Assembly (NCBI RefSeq): GCF_026968045.1
Contig: NZ_JAPVBQ010000004.1
Span: 124,001-188,000, forward strand
Reading direction: 5' to 3'
DNA length: 64,000 nucleotides
Source of the DNA: Modestobacter sp. VKM Ac-2977
GTDB taxonomy: Bacteria > Actinomycetota > Actinomycetes > Mycobacteriales > Geodermatophilaceae
Every line of letters begins with the position of its first letter. The first letter of the stretch is position 1. Positions 54,668-62,547 of the stretch are shown piece after piece. The notes under the pieces are model-generated. The model was not told where the DNA came from and did no database searches. It saw only the letters and a program-made list of their open reading frames with translations. The position numbers and the translations under genes were made by a program.

Positions 54668-56359
54668 TCAGAACCGGGCGGCCTCGGTGTAGGTGCCCCA
54701 CTCGGCGCGCAGCGCGTCGCAGATCTCGCCCAGCGTCGCCTCCGCCCGGGCGGCCGCCAGCATCGCCGGCACCATGTTCTCCTCGGTCCGGGCCACCTCG
54801 ACCATCCGGGCGACGGCGGCGCGCGCCGCGGCGTCGTCCCGGCTCTGCCGCCGGCCGGCCAGCTCGGCCCGCTGGTCGGTCTCCACCTGGTGACTGACCC
54901 GGAGGATCTCCAGGTCGTCGGCGGCGGCGCCGGCGCCGGTCAGCGTGTTCACGCCGACGACCTTCTTCTCGCCCTTCTCCAGCGCCCGCTGGTACACGAA
55001 CGCCGCCTCGGCGATCTCGCCGGTGAACCAGCCGTCCTCGATGCCGCGCAGGATGCCGGCGGTCATCGTGCCGTCGCTGCCCATCTCCCGGATCCGGGTG
55101 AACACCTCCTCCGCCTGCCGTTCCAGCTCGTCGGTCAGCGCCTCGACGTACCAGGAGCCACCGAGCGGGTCGGCCACGTTGAGCACCCCGGTCTCCTCGG
55201 CGATCACCTGCTGGGTGCGCAGCGCGATCTGGGCGGCCCGCGCGCTGGGGAGGGCGAGCACCTCGTCCAGGGCGTTGGTGTGCAGCGAGTTCGTCCCGCC
55301 GAGCACCGCGGCCAGCGCCTCGACCGCCGTCCGGACGATGTTGTTGTCCGGCTGCTGGGCGGTCAGTGAGACCCCAGCGGTCTGGGTGTGGAACCGCAGC
55401 TGCTGGGCCTTGTCGGTGCGGGCGCCGTAGACGTCGCGCAGCCAGCGGGCCCAGATCCGCCGGGCGGCCCGGAACTTGGCGATCTCCTCGAAGAAGTCGA
55501 CGTGCGCGTCGAAGAAGAACGACAGGCCGGGGGCGAAGACGTCGACGTCCAGCCCGCGGGAGAGCCCCAGCTCGACGTAGGCGAAGCCGTCGGCCAGCGT
55601 GTAGGCCAGCTCCTGCGCGGCGGTCGAGCCGGCCTCCCGGATGTGGTAACCGGACACCGAGATCGGCTTGTAGGCCGGGATCTCCGCGGCGCAGTACTCC
55701 ATCAGGTCGCCGATCAGCCGCAGGTGCGGCTCGGGGGCGAACAGCCACTCCTTCTGCGCGATGTACTCCTTGAAGATGTCGGTCTGCAGCGTGCCGTCGA
55801 GCTCCGCGATGTCCGCACCCTGACGCTCGGCCGCGACCAGGTACATGCAGAACACCGGGACGGCGGGGCCGCTGATCGTCATCGACGTCGTCGTCCGGTC
55901 CAGCGGGATGCCCTCGAAGAGCACGTCCATGTCCGCTGCGGAGTCGATCGCCACCCCGCAGTGCCCGACCTCACCCAGCGCCAGCGGGTCGTCGGAGTCC
56001 CGGCCCATGAGGGTGGGCATGTCGAAGGCGACCGAGAGCCCTCCCCCGCCCTCGGTCAGCAGCGACCGGAACCGCTCGTTGGTCTGCCGGGCGTTGCCGA
56101 AGCCGGCGAACTGGCGGATCGTCCAGGCCCGCCCGCGGTAGCCGGTGGCGTGCAGCCCGCGGGTGAACGGGAATTCGCCGGGCCAGCCGATCCGGTCGAA
56201 GCCGGGGACCGCGGCCTCGTCGGCCGGCCCGTAGGCGGGCTCCACCTCCAGCCCGGAGAGCGTGGTGAAGTCCGCGTCCCGCACCCGTCCGGCGGCCAGG
56301 GCCGCGTCGTAGCGCTGCTGCCACCGGCTGCGGGCCTCGTTGCCCGGCTGCTCCGTCAT
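54668..56359 (-). CDS. Acyl-CoA mutase large subunit, isobutyryl-CoA mutase type
   Basis: Adenosylcobalamin-dependent carbon-skeleton mutase, substrate-binding subunit. 563 residues, TIM barrel only; the B12-binding small subunit is not in this window. Methylmalonyl-CoA mutase has Tyr89 in TIRQYAG and Arg207 that binds the carboxylate. Here these are Phe84 (TIRQFAGFGNA) and Gln202 (FKEYIAQKEWLF), the pair found in isobutyryl-CoA mutase IcmA. So isobutyryl-/n-butyryl-CoA interconversion is the best guess. Other motifs: LSVAFDMPTLMGRDSDDP, SGYHIREAGSTAAQE. ATG 56359 lies 6 nt after TAGCAT. MeaB, thiolase and Ccr are nearby. Confidence 0.9.
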   Translation of the reverse strand: MTEQPGNEARSRWQQRYDAALAAGRVRDADFTTLSGLEVEPAYGPADEAAVPGFDRIGWPGEFPFTRGLHATGYRGRAWTIRQFAGFGNARQTNERFRSLLTEGGGGLSVAFDMPTLMGRDSDDPLALGEVGHCGVAIDSAADMDVLFEGIPLDRTTTSMTISGPAVPVFCMYLVAAERQGADIAELDGTLQTDIFKEYIAQKEWLFAPEPHLRLIGDLMEYCAAEIPAYKPISVSGYHIREAGSTAAQELAYTLADGFAYVELGLSRGLDVDVFAPGLSFFFDAHVDFFEEIAKFRAARRIWARWLRDVYGARTDKAQQLRFHTQTAGVSLTAQQPDNNIVRTAVEALAAVLGGTNSLHTNALDEVLALPSARAAQIALRTQQVIAEETGVLNVADPLGGSWYVEALTDELERQAEEVFTRIREMGSDGTMTAGILRGIEDGWFTGEIAEAAFVYQRALEKGEKKVVGVNTLTGAGAAADDLEILRVSHQVETDQRAELAGRRQSRDDAAARAAVARMVEVARTEENMVPAMLAAARAEATLGEICDALRAEWGTYTEAARF

Positions 56360-56365
56360 GCCCAG

Positions 56366-56379
56366 ATGCTAGGACGTCC
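56366..56379 (-). promoter_or_regulatory. -10 box of mutase gene with adjacent palindrome
   Basis: TAGCAT (56366-56371) lies 6 nt before the ATG at 56359. The palindrome GGACGTCC (56372-56379) abuts it and could be an operator for the adjacent MarR regulator. Confidence 0.4.
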
Positions 56380-56408
56380 AACTACTTTGTGGCCACCCTC
56401 CGGGCGGG

Positions 56409-56918
56409 TCAGTCGTCGGCGACGTCCCCCGCGCCGAGCCGGACCTTCTTCAGCACGTCGAACAGCACGTCCAGCTCGGCGTCGGGCAGGTCGGCCAGCC
56501 CGAAGTCCTGGCCGGTCAGCGCCTCGGTCGCCCGCGGGACGACGTCCCGTCCGGCGTCGGTGATCGCGGCGAGCACCCCGCGGCCGTCGGCGGGGTTGGG
56601 CCGCCGCTCGACGTACCCGGCGGCCACCAGCCGCTCGATCGCGTTGGTGACGCTGGTCGGGTGCACCATCAACCGGCTGCCGATCACCTTCAGCGGCAGC
56701 TGCCCGGTGCGGGAGAAGGTCAGCAGCACCAGCACCTCGTACCGGGCGAAGGTGAGCCCGTGCGGCTTGAGCGCCTCGTCGAAGCGGGCCAGCAGGATCT
56801 GCTGCACCCGGAACACGCTCGTCGCCGCCCGCATCGAGGCGGCCGGGCCGAAGTGCTGCGCCCAGCTCTCGGCGGCGCGCTCGATCGGGTCGAACGGCAG
56901 GCCCAGCGGTCGCACCAT
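56409..56918 (-). CDS. MarR-family transcriptional regulator
   Basis: 169 residues, dimeric winged helix. LKPHGLTFARYEVLVLLTFS, LPLKVIGSRLMVHPTSVTNA (recognition helix) and the wing RRPNPADGRGVLAAITDAG are typical. It lies 49 nt upstream of the mutase gene on the same strand and probably regulates it or itself; members of this type answer aromatic or acyl-CoA ligands. ATG 56918 lies 7 nt after TAGCCT. Confidence 0.92.
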   Translation of the reverse strand: MVRPLGLPFDPIERAAESWAQHFGPAASMRAATSVFRVQQILLARFDEALKPHGLTFARYEVLVLLTFSRTGQLPLKVIGSRLMVHPTSVTNAIERLVAAGYVERRPNPADGRGVLAAITDAGRDVVPRATEALTGQDFGLADLPDAELDVLFDVLKKVRLGAGDVADD

Positions 56919-56925
56919 GCCCGGG

Positions 56926-56931
56926 AGGCTA
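56926..56931 (-). promoter_or_regulatory. -10 box of marR gene, leaderless type
   Basis: TAGCCT on the minus strand, 7 nt before the ATG at 56918. Confidence 0.5.
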
Positions 56932-56973
56932 GTTCTCCGCCTCCGCAGCCACCCCCACCGCCGGCGGCGCCGG

Positions 56974-57031
56974 CGAGTGTCGAGCTGTCGACCTCTGTCG
57001 ATGCATGGACACGTCGATGAGTCGACACTCG
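56974..57031. repeat. 58-bp palindromic element, left copy
   Basis: Perfect 10-bp terminal inverted repeats CGAGTGTCGA (56974-56983) and TCGACACTCG (57022-57031). Each is followed inward, after 4 variable bases, by TCGAC or its complement. A second 58-bp element lies at 57973-58030. Read in opposite orientation the two match at 20 of the first 21 and 17 of the last 19 bases, so they are inverted copies bracketing the DUF559 gene. Confidence 0.8.
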
Positions 57032-57099
57032 GCGCACGGCCGCGGCCGGCCTGTGGACGGCGGGCGGGGTCACCGCCCGGTTTCGGCCAGGCTCGCCCG

Positions 57100-57975
57100 G
57101 TGGTCGTACCCGCGCACCGTGCACCGGCGCTGCGTGGACGCGTCTTCCGCGGCACCGCGGCCGTCGGGGCGGGACTGCTCACCCGGCGGCAACTGGACAG
57201 CAGCGCCTGGCAGCGGCTCTTCCGCGACGTCTACGCGTGCGCCGACCTGACCGTCACGCACGAGCTCCGCGCCGTGGCCGCCGCGTCGGTCCTGCTGCCG
57301 GGCGCTGTCGTCACCGGAACCAGCGGCGCCGTCCTGTGGGGCCTGGCTTCAGCCGGCCCGGAGGACGACGTGGAGCTGACCGTGCCGCCCGCGACGCGGA
57401 CCAGCGTGGTCAGCGGCGTGCGCGTGAGCCGCGCAGAACTCCGCCCCGGCGACGTCACCCGCCGGCGCGGTGTCCCGGTGACCACCCCGGAGCGGACCGC
57501 CCTGTCGCTGGGCGCCGATCGGCCGCTCGACCAAGCCGTGGTGCTCATCGATCAGTTCGCCGCCGCCGGCCTGCTCGACCTCGGCGTCGTCCGGGCGCTG
57601 GCTGCGGCGACCACCGGCCGAGGGTGCCGGCGGGCCCGGGCCGCTGCCGCGCTGGCCGACGGCCTGGCCGGCTCACCGCAGGAGACCCGACTGCGGTTGC
57701 TGCTGCATCGCGCTGAGCTGCCGACGCCGGTCGCCCAGCACTCTGTGTACGACGGGCGGGTGTTCGTGGCCCGGGTCGACTTCGCCTGGCCCGAGCAGCG
57801 GCTGGCGCTGGAGTACGACGGGCTCTGGCACGCCGAGCCCGGCCAGTTCGCCGCCGACCGTCGCCGGCTCAACCGGCTGCTCGCCGCCGGCTGGCGGGTC
57901 CTCTTCGTGACCGCGGCCGACCTGCACCGGCCCGATCAGCTGATCACCCGGATCGCGGCCGAACTCGTTCGCTGA
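57100..57975 (+). CDS. DUF559 nuclease-fold protein with AbiEi-like N-terminus
   Basis: 291 residues. The N-terminal part (about 10-110) resembles the winged helix of AbiEi-type antitoxin relatives: GAGLLTRRQLDSSAWQRLFR, AVVTGTSGAVLWGLAS and VPVTTPERTALSLGA. The C-terminal DUF559 domain is a Vsr/PD-(D/E)xK-like fold with VARVDFAWPEQRLALEYDG (Asp near 227, Glu near 238) and WRVLFVTAADLHRPDQLI, so nuclease activity is possible but unproven. GTG 57100 was chosen because CAGGCT lies 6 nt upstream; an upstream ATG would start inside the palindromic element. The stop codon TGA is formed by the first bases of the right element. No toxin partner is adjacent. Confidence 0.85.
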   Translation: MVVPAHRAPALRGRVFRGTAAVGAGLLTRRQLDSSAWQRLFRDVYACADLTVTHELRAVAAASVLLPGAVVTGTSGAVLWGLASAGPEDDVELTVPPATRTSVVSGVRVSRAELRPGDVTRRRGVPVTTPERTALSLGADRPLDQAVVLIDQFAAAGLLDLGVVRALAAATTGRGCRRARAAAALADGLAGSPQETRLRLLLHRAELPTPVAQHSVYDGRVFVARVDFAWPEQRLALEYDGLWHAEPGQFAADRRRLNRLLAAGWRVLFVTAADLHRPDQLITRIAAELVR

Positions 57976-58030
57976 GTGTCGACTCGTCGACCCCTCACGC
58001 GGGGGCGACAGGTCGACAACTCGACACTCG
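57973..58030. repeat. 58-bp palindromic element, right copy
   Basis: Arms TGAGTGTCGA (57973-57982) and TCGACACTCG (58021-58030), each followed inward after 4 bases by TCGAC or its complement. Same length and plan as the copy at 56974-57031 but inverted. Its first three bases are the DUF559 stop codon. Confidence 0.8.
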
Positions 58031-58045
58031 GGGCGAGCGCCGGGG

Positions 58046-59521
58046 TCAGGTGGGCGGGGCGGGGCGGAGCGGCGGGGCGTCCCGGATGCCGAAGACCTCG
58101 CGCAGGGCGACCCGGGCGGCGTTGTCGCCGCAGTGGCCGTGCACCGCGGGCCCGGGCGGGGTCGCCGAGGACGCCAGGTAGGTGCCGCGGACCGGGGTCT
58201 TGTAGGTGTTCCACCGCGGGACCGGCCGGGCCAGCATCTGCCGCAGCGACGCCTCGCCGTTGGAGATGTCCCCGCCCACGTCGTTGGGGTTCCAGTGCTC
58301 CATCTCCCCGGCGTGCATGGTGTGCCGGGCCAGGATCGTGTCCCGGAAGCCGGGGGCGAACCGCTCGACCTGCGCCTCGATCGCCTCGGTCATGTCGACG
58401 GTCGAGCCGTGCGGCACGTGCACGTAGGCCCAGAAGACGTGGCCACCCTCCGGCGCGCGGGAGGGGTCGACGACCGTGGGCTGGACGGCGAGCACGTAGG
58501 GCTTCTCGGAGACCCGCCCCGCGGCCGGCGCCGCCTCCCCGGCGATCGTCTCCTCCATCGTCCCGGCGACGTGCACCGTGCCGGCCCGACGGACGTCGGG
58601 GTCCGCCCACGGCACCGGCTCGGACAGCGCCCAGTCGACCTTGAAGACCCCGGGCCCGTGCTTGTACCGCTTCACCCAGCGCCGGTAGCCGTCGGGGACC
58701 TGGTTGCCGGCCATCGCCACGAACGCGCTGGGCGAGGTGTCCAGCAGCACGGCCGGGACGCCGTCGAACTCGCGCAGGTCGGTGACCTCGTGACCGGTCA
58801 CGACCTCGCCACCCTGCTGCTCCAGCGCGGTGACCATCGCGTCGGCCAGCTGCTGGGAACCGCCCTCGATCAGCGGCCAGCCGTTGTGGTGGCTCATCAT
58901 CCCCAGGAACATGCCCAGCGCCGCGGTCAGCGGGCGGCTGAGGTCGAGCATCCCGTGCGCGGCGGCGCCGGCGATCAGCGCCCGGGCCGCGTCGTCGTCG
59001 AAGTACCGGCGGGCCAGCCAGCCCACGCTGGGCAGCCCCTGCAGACCGAAGCCGGCGATCCCGGCGAACCCCTTGACCGGCGGGAGCCGCCGGAACGCCG
59101 AGGTCAGGAAGAAGTCGGTGATCTCGTCCGCCTGGCGCAGCAGCGGACCGAAGAGCTTCCGGTACCCGTCCCCGTCGCGGCCGAGCCCGGCCGCGGTCTG
59201 CTCCAGCGAGTGGTGCGAGAGCGCCGCGCGCCCACCGTCCAGCGGGTGGGCGAAGTTGATCTCCGGCTGCAGCAGCCGGACGCCGCGGGAGGCGAGGTCG
59301 AACTCCTGGAAGAACGGCGCTGTCGCGGCCATCGGGTGCACCGAGGCGCAGATGTCGTGCCGGTAGCCCGGCAGCGTCACCTCCTCGGTGCGCAGCCCAC
59401 CGCCGGCCCGCTCGCCGCGTTCGACCACCCGCACCGACAGCCCGGCCGCGGCCAGCCGCAGCGCGCCCGCCAGCCCGTTCGGTCCGGCTCCGACGACGAC
59501 GGCATCCGGGGTCCCGTTCAC
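58046..59521 (-). CDS. Phytoene-dehydrogenase-like FAD/NAD(P) oxidoreductase
   Basis: 491-residue flavoprotein of the CrtI/retinol-saturase-like group. FAD-binding VVVGAGPNGLAGALRLA at residues 8-24 and VRVVERGERAGGGLRTEE; C-terminal FAD segment VHGHCGDNAARVAL. No carotenoid genes are adjacent, and the actinobacterial NAD(P)/FAD-dependent relatives of this size are mostly uncharacterised, so a polyene or lipid substrate is only a guess. GTG 59521 lies 6 nt after CAGGAT. It ends 15 nt before the right palindromic element and starts 23 nt after the meaB stop. Confidence 0.83.
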   Translation of the reverse strand: MNGTPDAVVVGAGPNGLAGALRLAAAGLSVRVVERGERAGGGLRTEEVTLPGYRHDICASVHPMAATAPFFQEFDLASRGVRLLQPEINFAHPLDGGRAALSHHSLEQTAAGLGRDGDGYRKLFGPLLRQADEITDFFLTSAFRRLPPVKGFAGIAGFGLQGLPSVGWLARRYFDDDAARALIAGAAAHGMLDLSRPLTAALGMFLGMMSHHNGWPLIEGGSQQLADAMVTALEQQGGEVVTGHEVTDLREFDGVPAVLLDTSPSAFVAMAGNQVPDGYRRWVKRYKHGPGVFKVDWALSEPVPWADPDVRRAGTVHVAGTMEETIAGEAAPAAGRVSEKPYVLAVQPTVVDPSRAPEGGHVFWAYVHVPHGSTVDMTEAIEAQVERFAPGFRDTILARHTMHAGEMEHWNPNDVGGDISNGEASLRQMLARPVPRWNTYKTPVRGTYLASSATPPGPAVHGHCGDNAARVALREVFGIRDAPPLRPAPPT

Positions 59522-59544
59522 GCCGCCATCCTGCCCGCCGGCCC

Positions 59545-60576
59545 CTAGAGGTGCGCGATGAGCTGGTCGGCCGCGCGGTAGGGGTCGGTCTCCCCCGCCA
59601 CCACCTGCTCGGCCAGCGCACCGAGCGCCGCGGAGCCGGAGACGTCGCCCATCCGCTCCCGCAGCCCGGCGACCGCGATCGCCTCGACCTCGCGGGCGGC
59701 GCGCTCGACCCGCCGCCGGCGCCCCTCCCCCGAGGAGTCCAGCCACTCGCCGTGCTCGGCGAGCCGGGCCAGGACGTCGTCGACCCCGTTGTCGGTGTCG
59801 CGGGAGGCGACCGTCTTCACGATCGGTGGGCGCCAGGCCCCCGCCTCGGTGTGCCGGCCGCCGAGGGAGAGCATCGCTCGCAGGTCGCGCACCGTCTGGT
59901 CGGCGCCGTCCCGGTCGGCCTTGTTGACGACGAAGACGTCGGCGACCTCGAGGATGCCGGCCTTGGCCGCCTGGATCCCGTCGCCCATCCCCGGCGCCAG
60001 CAGCACCAGCGTGGTGTCGGCGAGCGAGGCGACCTCCAGCTCGGACTGCCCCACCCCGACCGTCTCCACCAGGACGACGTCGCAGCCGGCGGCGTCGAGC
60101 ACCCGCATCGCCTGCGGGGTGGCCCAGGCCAGCCCGCCGAGGTGGCCGCGGGAGGCCATCGAGCGGATGTAGACGCCGCTGTCCCCGGCGTGGTCCTGCA
60201 TCCGCACGCGGTCACCGAGCAGCGCGCCGCCGGAGAACGGGGACGACGGGTCGACCGCCAGCACCCCGACCCGCTGGCCGGCCTGACGGAAGGCGCGCAC
60301 GAGGGCGGTCGTGGTCGTGGACTTGCCCACCCCGGGCGGTCCGGTGAGCCCCAGGACCCGGGCCCGGCCGGTGTGCGGCGCCAGCGCGGCCGCGACCTCG
60401 CGCAGCAGCGGGCTGGCGTCCTCGACGAGGGAGATCAACCGGGCCACCGAGCGTGCGTCCCCCTCGCGGGCGCGGGAGACCAGGGTGCCGACGTCGGCCG
60501 CCCGCCGGCCCCGCCGCCCCGAGGGGACGACGGCGGCCGGCGCCTGGACTGCAGTGCCCTCCGGCTGCGAGGTCAC
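59545..60576 (-). CDS. meaB: Methylmalonyl-CoA mutase-associated GTPase (MeaB/ArgK)
   Basis: G-protein chaperone that loads and protects adenosylcobalamin in acyl-CoA mutases. 343 residues. P-loop [20 protein letters not shown], switch region [30 protein letters not shown], and NKADRDGAD for guanine. GTG 60576 overlaps the thiolase stop by 4 nt (GTGA). It fits the IcmA-like mutase encoded 3 kb away; the B12-binding subunit must be elsewhere. Confidence 0.94.
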   Translation of the reverse strand: MTSQPEGTAVQAPAAVVPSGRRGRRAADVGTLVSRAREGDARSVARLISLVEDASPLLREVAAALAPHTGRARVLGLTGPPGVGKSTTTTALVRAFRQAGQRVGVLAVDPSSPFSGGALLGDRVRMQDHAGDSGVYIRSMASRGHLGGLAWATPQAMRVLDAAGCDVVLVETVGVGQSELEVASLADTTLVLLAPGMGDGIQAAKAGILEVADVFVVNKADRDGADQTVRDLRAMLSLGGRHTEAGAWRPPIVKTVASRDTDNGVDDVLARLAEHGEWLDSSGEGRRRRVERAAREVEAIAVAGLRERMGDVSGSAALGALAEQVVAGETDPYRAADQLIAHL

Positions 60577-61778
60577 GCCCGGGCGGGCACGTGCAGGACC
60601 AGCGCGTCGCCCTGGCCACCGCCGCCGCACAGCGCCGCGGCACCCACCCCGCCACCGCGGCGGCCGAGCTCCAGCACCAGGTGCAGCACGATCCGCGCGC
60701 CGCTCATCCCGACCGGGTGGCCCAGCGCGATGGCGCCCCCGTTGGGGTTGACCTTCTCCGGGTCGACCGCCAGCTCGCGGGTGGAGACGATGCCGACGGC
60801 GGCGAACGCCTCGTTGAGCTCGACCAGGTCCAGGTCGGCGGGGTCGATGCCCTCCCGCGCGCAGGCCTTGGCGATCGCCCGCGAGGGCTGGCTCTGCAGC
60901 GTCGCGTCCGGCCCGGCGACGACGCCGTGCGCGCCGATCTCGGCGAGCACCGTCAACCCCAGCTCCTCGGCCTTGGCCGCGGACATGACCACGACCGCGC
61001 AGGCGCCGTCGGAGATCTGCGAGGCGGTGGCGGCGGTGATCGTGCCGTCCTTCGAGAACGCCGGCTTCAGCCGGCCCAGGCTCTCCGCGGTGGTGTCCGG
61101 GCGGATGCCCTCGTCCTCGCGGAACTCGATCGGGTCGCCCTTGCGCTGCGGGATGAGGACCGGGGTGATCTCGTCGTCGAACAGGCCGTTCTTCTGCGCT
61201 GCGGCGGCCTTCTGGTGGCTGGCGGCGGCGAAGGCGTCCTGCTCCTCCCGGGTCAGCCCGTACCGGCTGTTGGCCTGCTCGGTGAGCGCGCCCATGGCGA
61301 CCTGGTCGAAGGTGTCGGTGAGCCCGTCGTGGGCCATCGCGTCGACGAGCGTGGCGTCGCCGTACTTGACGCCGGTGCGCGAGGTGGGCAGCAGGTGCGG
61401 CGCCTGGGTCATCGACTCCATGCCGCCGGCGACCACGACGTCGAACTCACCGGCCCGGATCAGCTGGTCGGCCAGGGCGATCGCGTCCAGGCCGGAGAGG
61501 CAGACCTTGTTCAGCGTGAACGAGGGCACCGACATCGGGATGCCGCCGGCGACGGCCGCGGGCCGGGCCGGGTTCTGGCCGGCACCGGCCTGGATGACGT
61601 GGCCCATGATCACGTAGTCGACCTGGTCGCCGGTGATGCCGGCGCGCTCGAGCGCCGCCTTGATCGCGATGCCACCGAGGTCGGCGGCGGAGAAGTCCTT
61701 CAGCGAGCCGAGCAGGCGGCCCATCGGGGTACGAGCACCCCCGACGATGACGGAACGGGTGGATGCGGGCTGGCTCAT
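60573..61778 (-). CDS. Acetyl-CoA C-acetyltransferase (thiolase)
   Basis: Condenses or cleaves acetoacetyl-CoA and similar 3-oxoacyl-CoA. 401 residues. Nucleophilic Cys in [16 protein letters not shown] (near 93), His in [17 protein letters not shown] (near 350), second Cys in [13 protein letters not shown] (near 380). Biosynthetic-type AtoB/PhaA pattern. First in the thiolase-meaB pair, divergent from the epimerase gene across 216 bp. A GGAG lies 7 nt before the ATG. With Ccr it could feed acetyl-CoA into the ethylmalonyl-CoA or butyryl-CoA routes. Confidence 0.94.
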   Translation of the reverse strand: MSQPASTRSVIVGGARTPMGRLLGSLKDFSAADLGGIAIKAALERAGITGDQVDYVIMGHVIQAGAGQNPARPAAVAGGIPMSVPSFTLNKVCLSGLDAIALADQLIRAGEFDVVVAGGMESMTQAPHLLPTSRTGVKYGDATLVDAMAHDGLTDTFDQVAMGALTEQANSRYGLTREEQDAFAAASHQKAAAAQKNGLFDDEITPVLIPQRKGDPIEFREDEGIRPDTTAESLGRLKPAFSKDGTITAATASQISDGACAVVVMSAAKAEELGLTVLAEIGAHGVVAGPDATLQSQPSRAIAKACAREGIDPADLDLVELNEAFAAVGIVSTRELAVDPEKVNPNGGAIALGHPVGMSGARIVLHLVLELGRRGGGVGAAALCGGGGQGDALVLHVPARA

Positions 61779-61994
61779 CGAGGCTCCAGTGGCTCCCGGT
61801 CACCGCCGTTGGCGACCGTCTCGGCAGGGCACCGCGCAGTTCCTCGGGCAGTCCCTCGGGGCACCACGGGCTGCCGCCAGGATAGGGCTCACGCCGTCCG
61901 GCGGACCCAGGCCGGTGACCGCGGCCACCGATCGGGAGTGAACCCCGTCACAACCGGCTGCCGGTGGCCGAGCGGCGACGGCAGGATGCGCGGC

Positions 61995-62447
61995 ATGACC
62001 TCCGCCGTGCCCGACGACGCGCACACCGGCCTGTTCACCACGATCGACCACGTCGGCATCGCCGTCCCCGACCTGGACGAGGCGATCGCCTTCTACGCGA
62101 CGACCTTCGGCATCCACTCGGTCCACGAGGAGACCAACGAGGAGCAGGGCGTCCGCGAGGCGATGCTCGCGCTCGGCGACGGCGAGACGCGGGTCCAGCT
62201 GCTCGCGCCCCTGACCCCGGAGTCCACCATCGCGAGGTTCATCGGCCGCTCGGGCCCCGGCCTGCAGCAGCTGGCGTTCCGGGTCACCGACGTCGAGGCG
62301 GCGAGTGCTGCGCTGCGCGAGCGCGGCCTCCGGCTGCTCTACGACGAGCCCCGGCGTGGCACCTCGAACAGCCGGGTCAACTTCGTGCACCCCAAGGACG
62401 CCGGCGGGGTGCTGATCGAGCTGGTCGAACCGGCCCCCCACGGATGA
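61995..62447 (+). CDS. mce: Methylmalonyl-CoA epimerase
   Basis: Interconverts (2R)- and (2S)-methylmalonyl-CoA, and in some organisms ethylmalonyl-CoA. 150 residues, VOC superfamily. FTTIDHVGIAVPDLDEAIAF has the first metal His; IHSVHEETNEEQGVREAML, RSGPGLQQLAFRV and NFVHPKDAGGVLIELVEP complete the signature with His and Glu ligands. ATG 61995 lies 7 nt after CAGGAT; ATG 61986 is an alternative. It is followed by ccr 100 bp downstream on the same strand. Confidence 0.92.
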   Translation: MTSAVPDDAHTGLFTTIDHVGIAVPDLDEAIAFYATTFGIHSVHEETNEEQGVREAMLALGDGETRVQLLAPLTPESTIARFIGRSGPGLQQLAFRVTDVEAASAALRERGLRLLYDEPRRGTSNSRVNFVHPKDAGGVLIELVEPAPHG

Positions 62448-62481
62448 GTTGCCTGGGTCACATCGCCTGGTCAACCGGAGA

Positions 62482-62493
62482 TACTGGCCAGTA
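62482..62493. promoter_or_regulatory. Perfect palindromic operator candidate before ccr
   Basis: TACTGGCCAGTA is a perfect 12-bp palindrome that overlaps the likely -10 region (TAACCT at 62492-62497, TGGTCA at 62468-62473 as -35). The core matches the site before etfB (TACTNGCNNGTA). Confidence 0.55.
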
Positions 62494-62547
62494 ACCTCCG
62501 CGCCACCACTGCACCCTCCGAGCCAACGACGACCCGGGAGCGCACGC

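Noticed and set aside
57001-57099. Upstream ATG giving the DUF559 protein 33 more residues
   Set aside because: It starts inside the palindromic element and the added residues look non-coding; GTG 57100 has a box at the common spacing.
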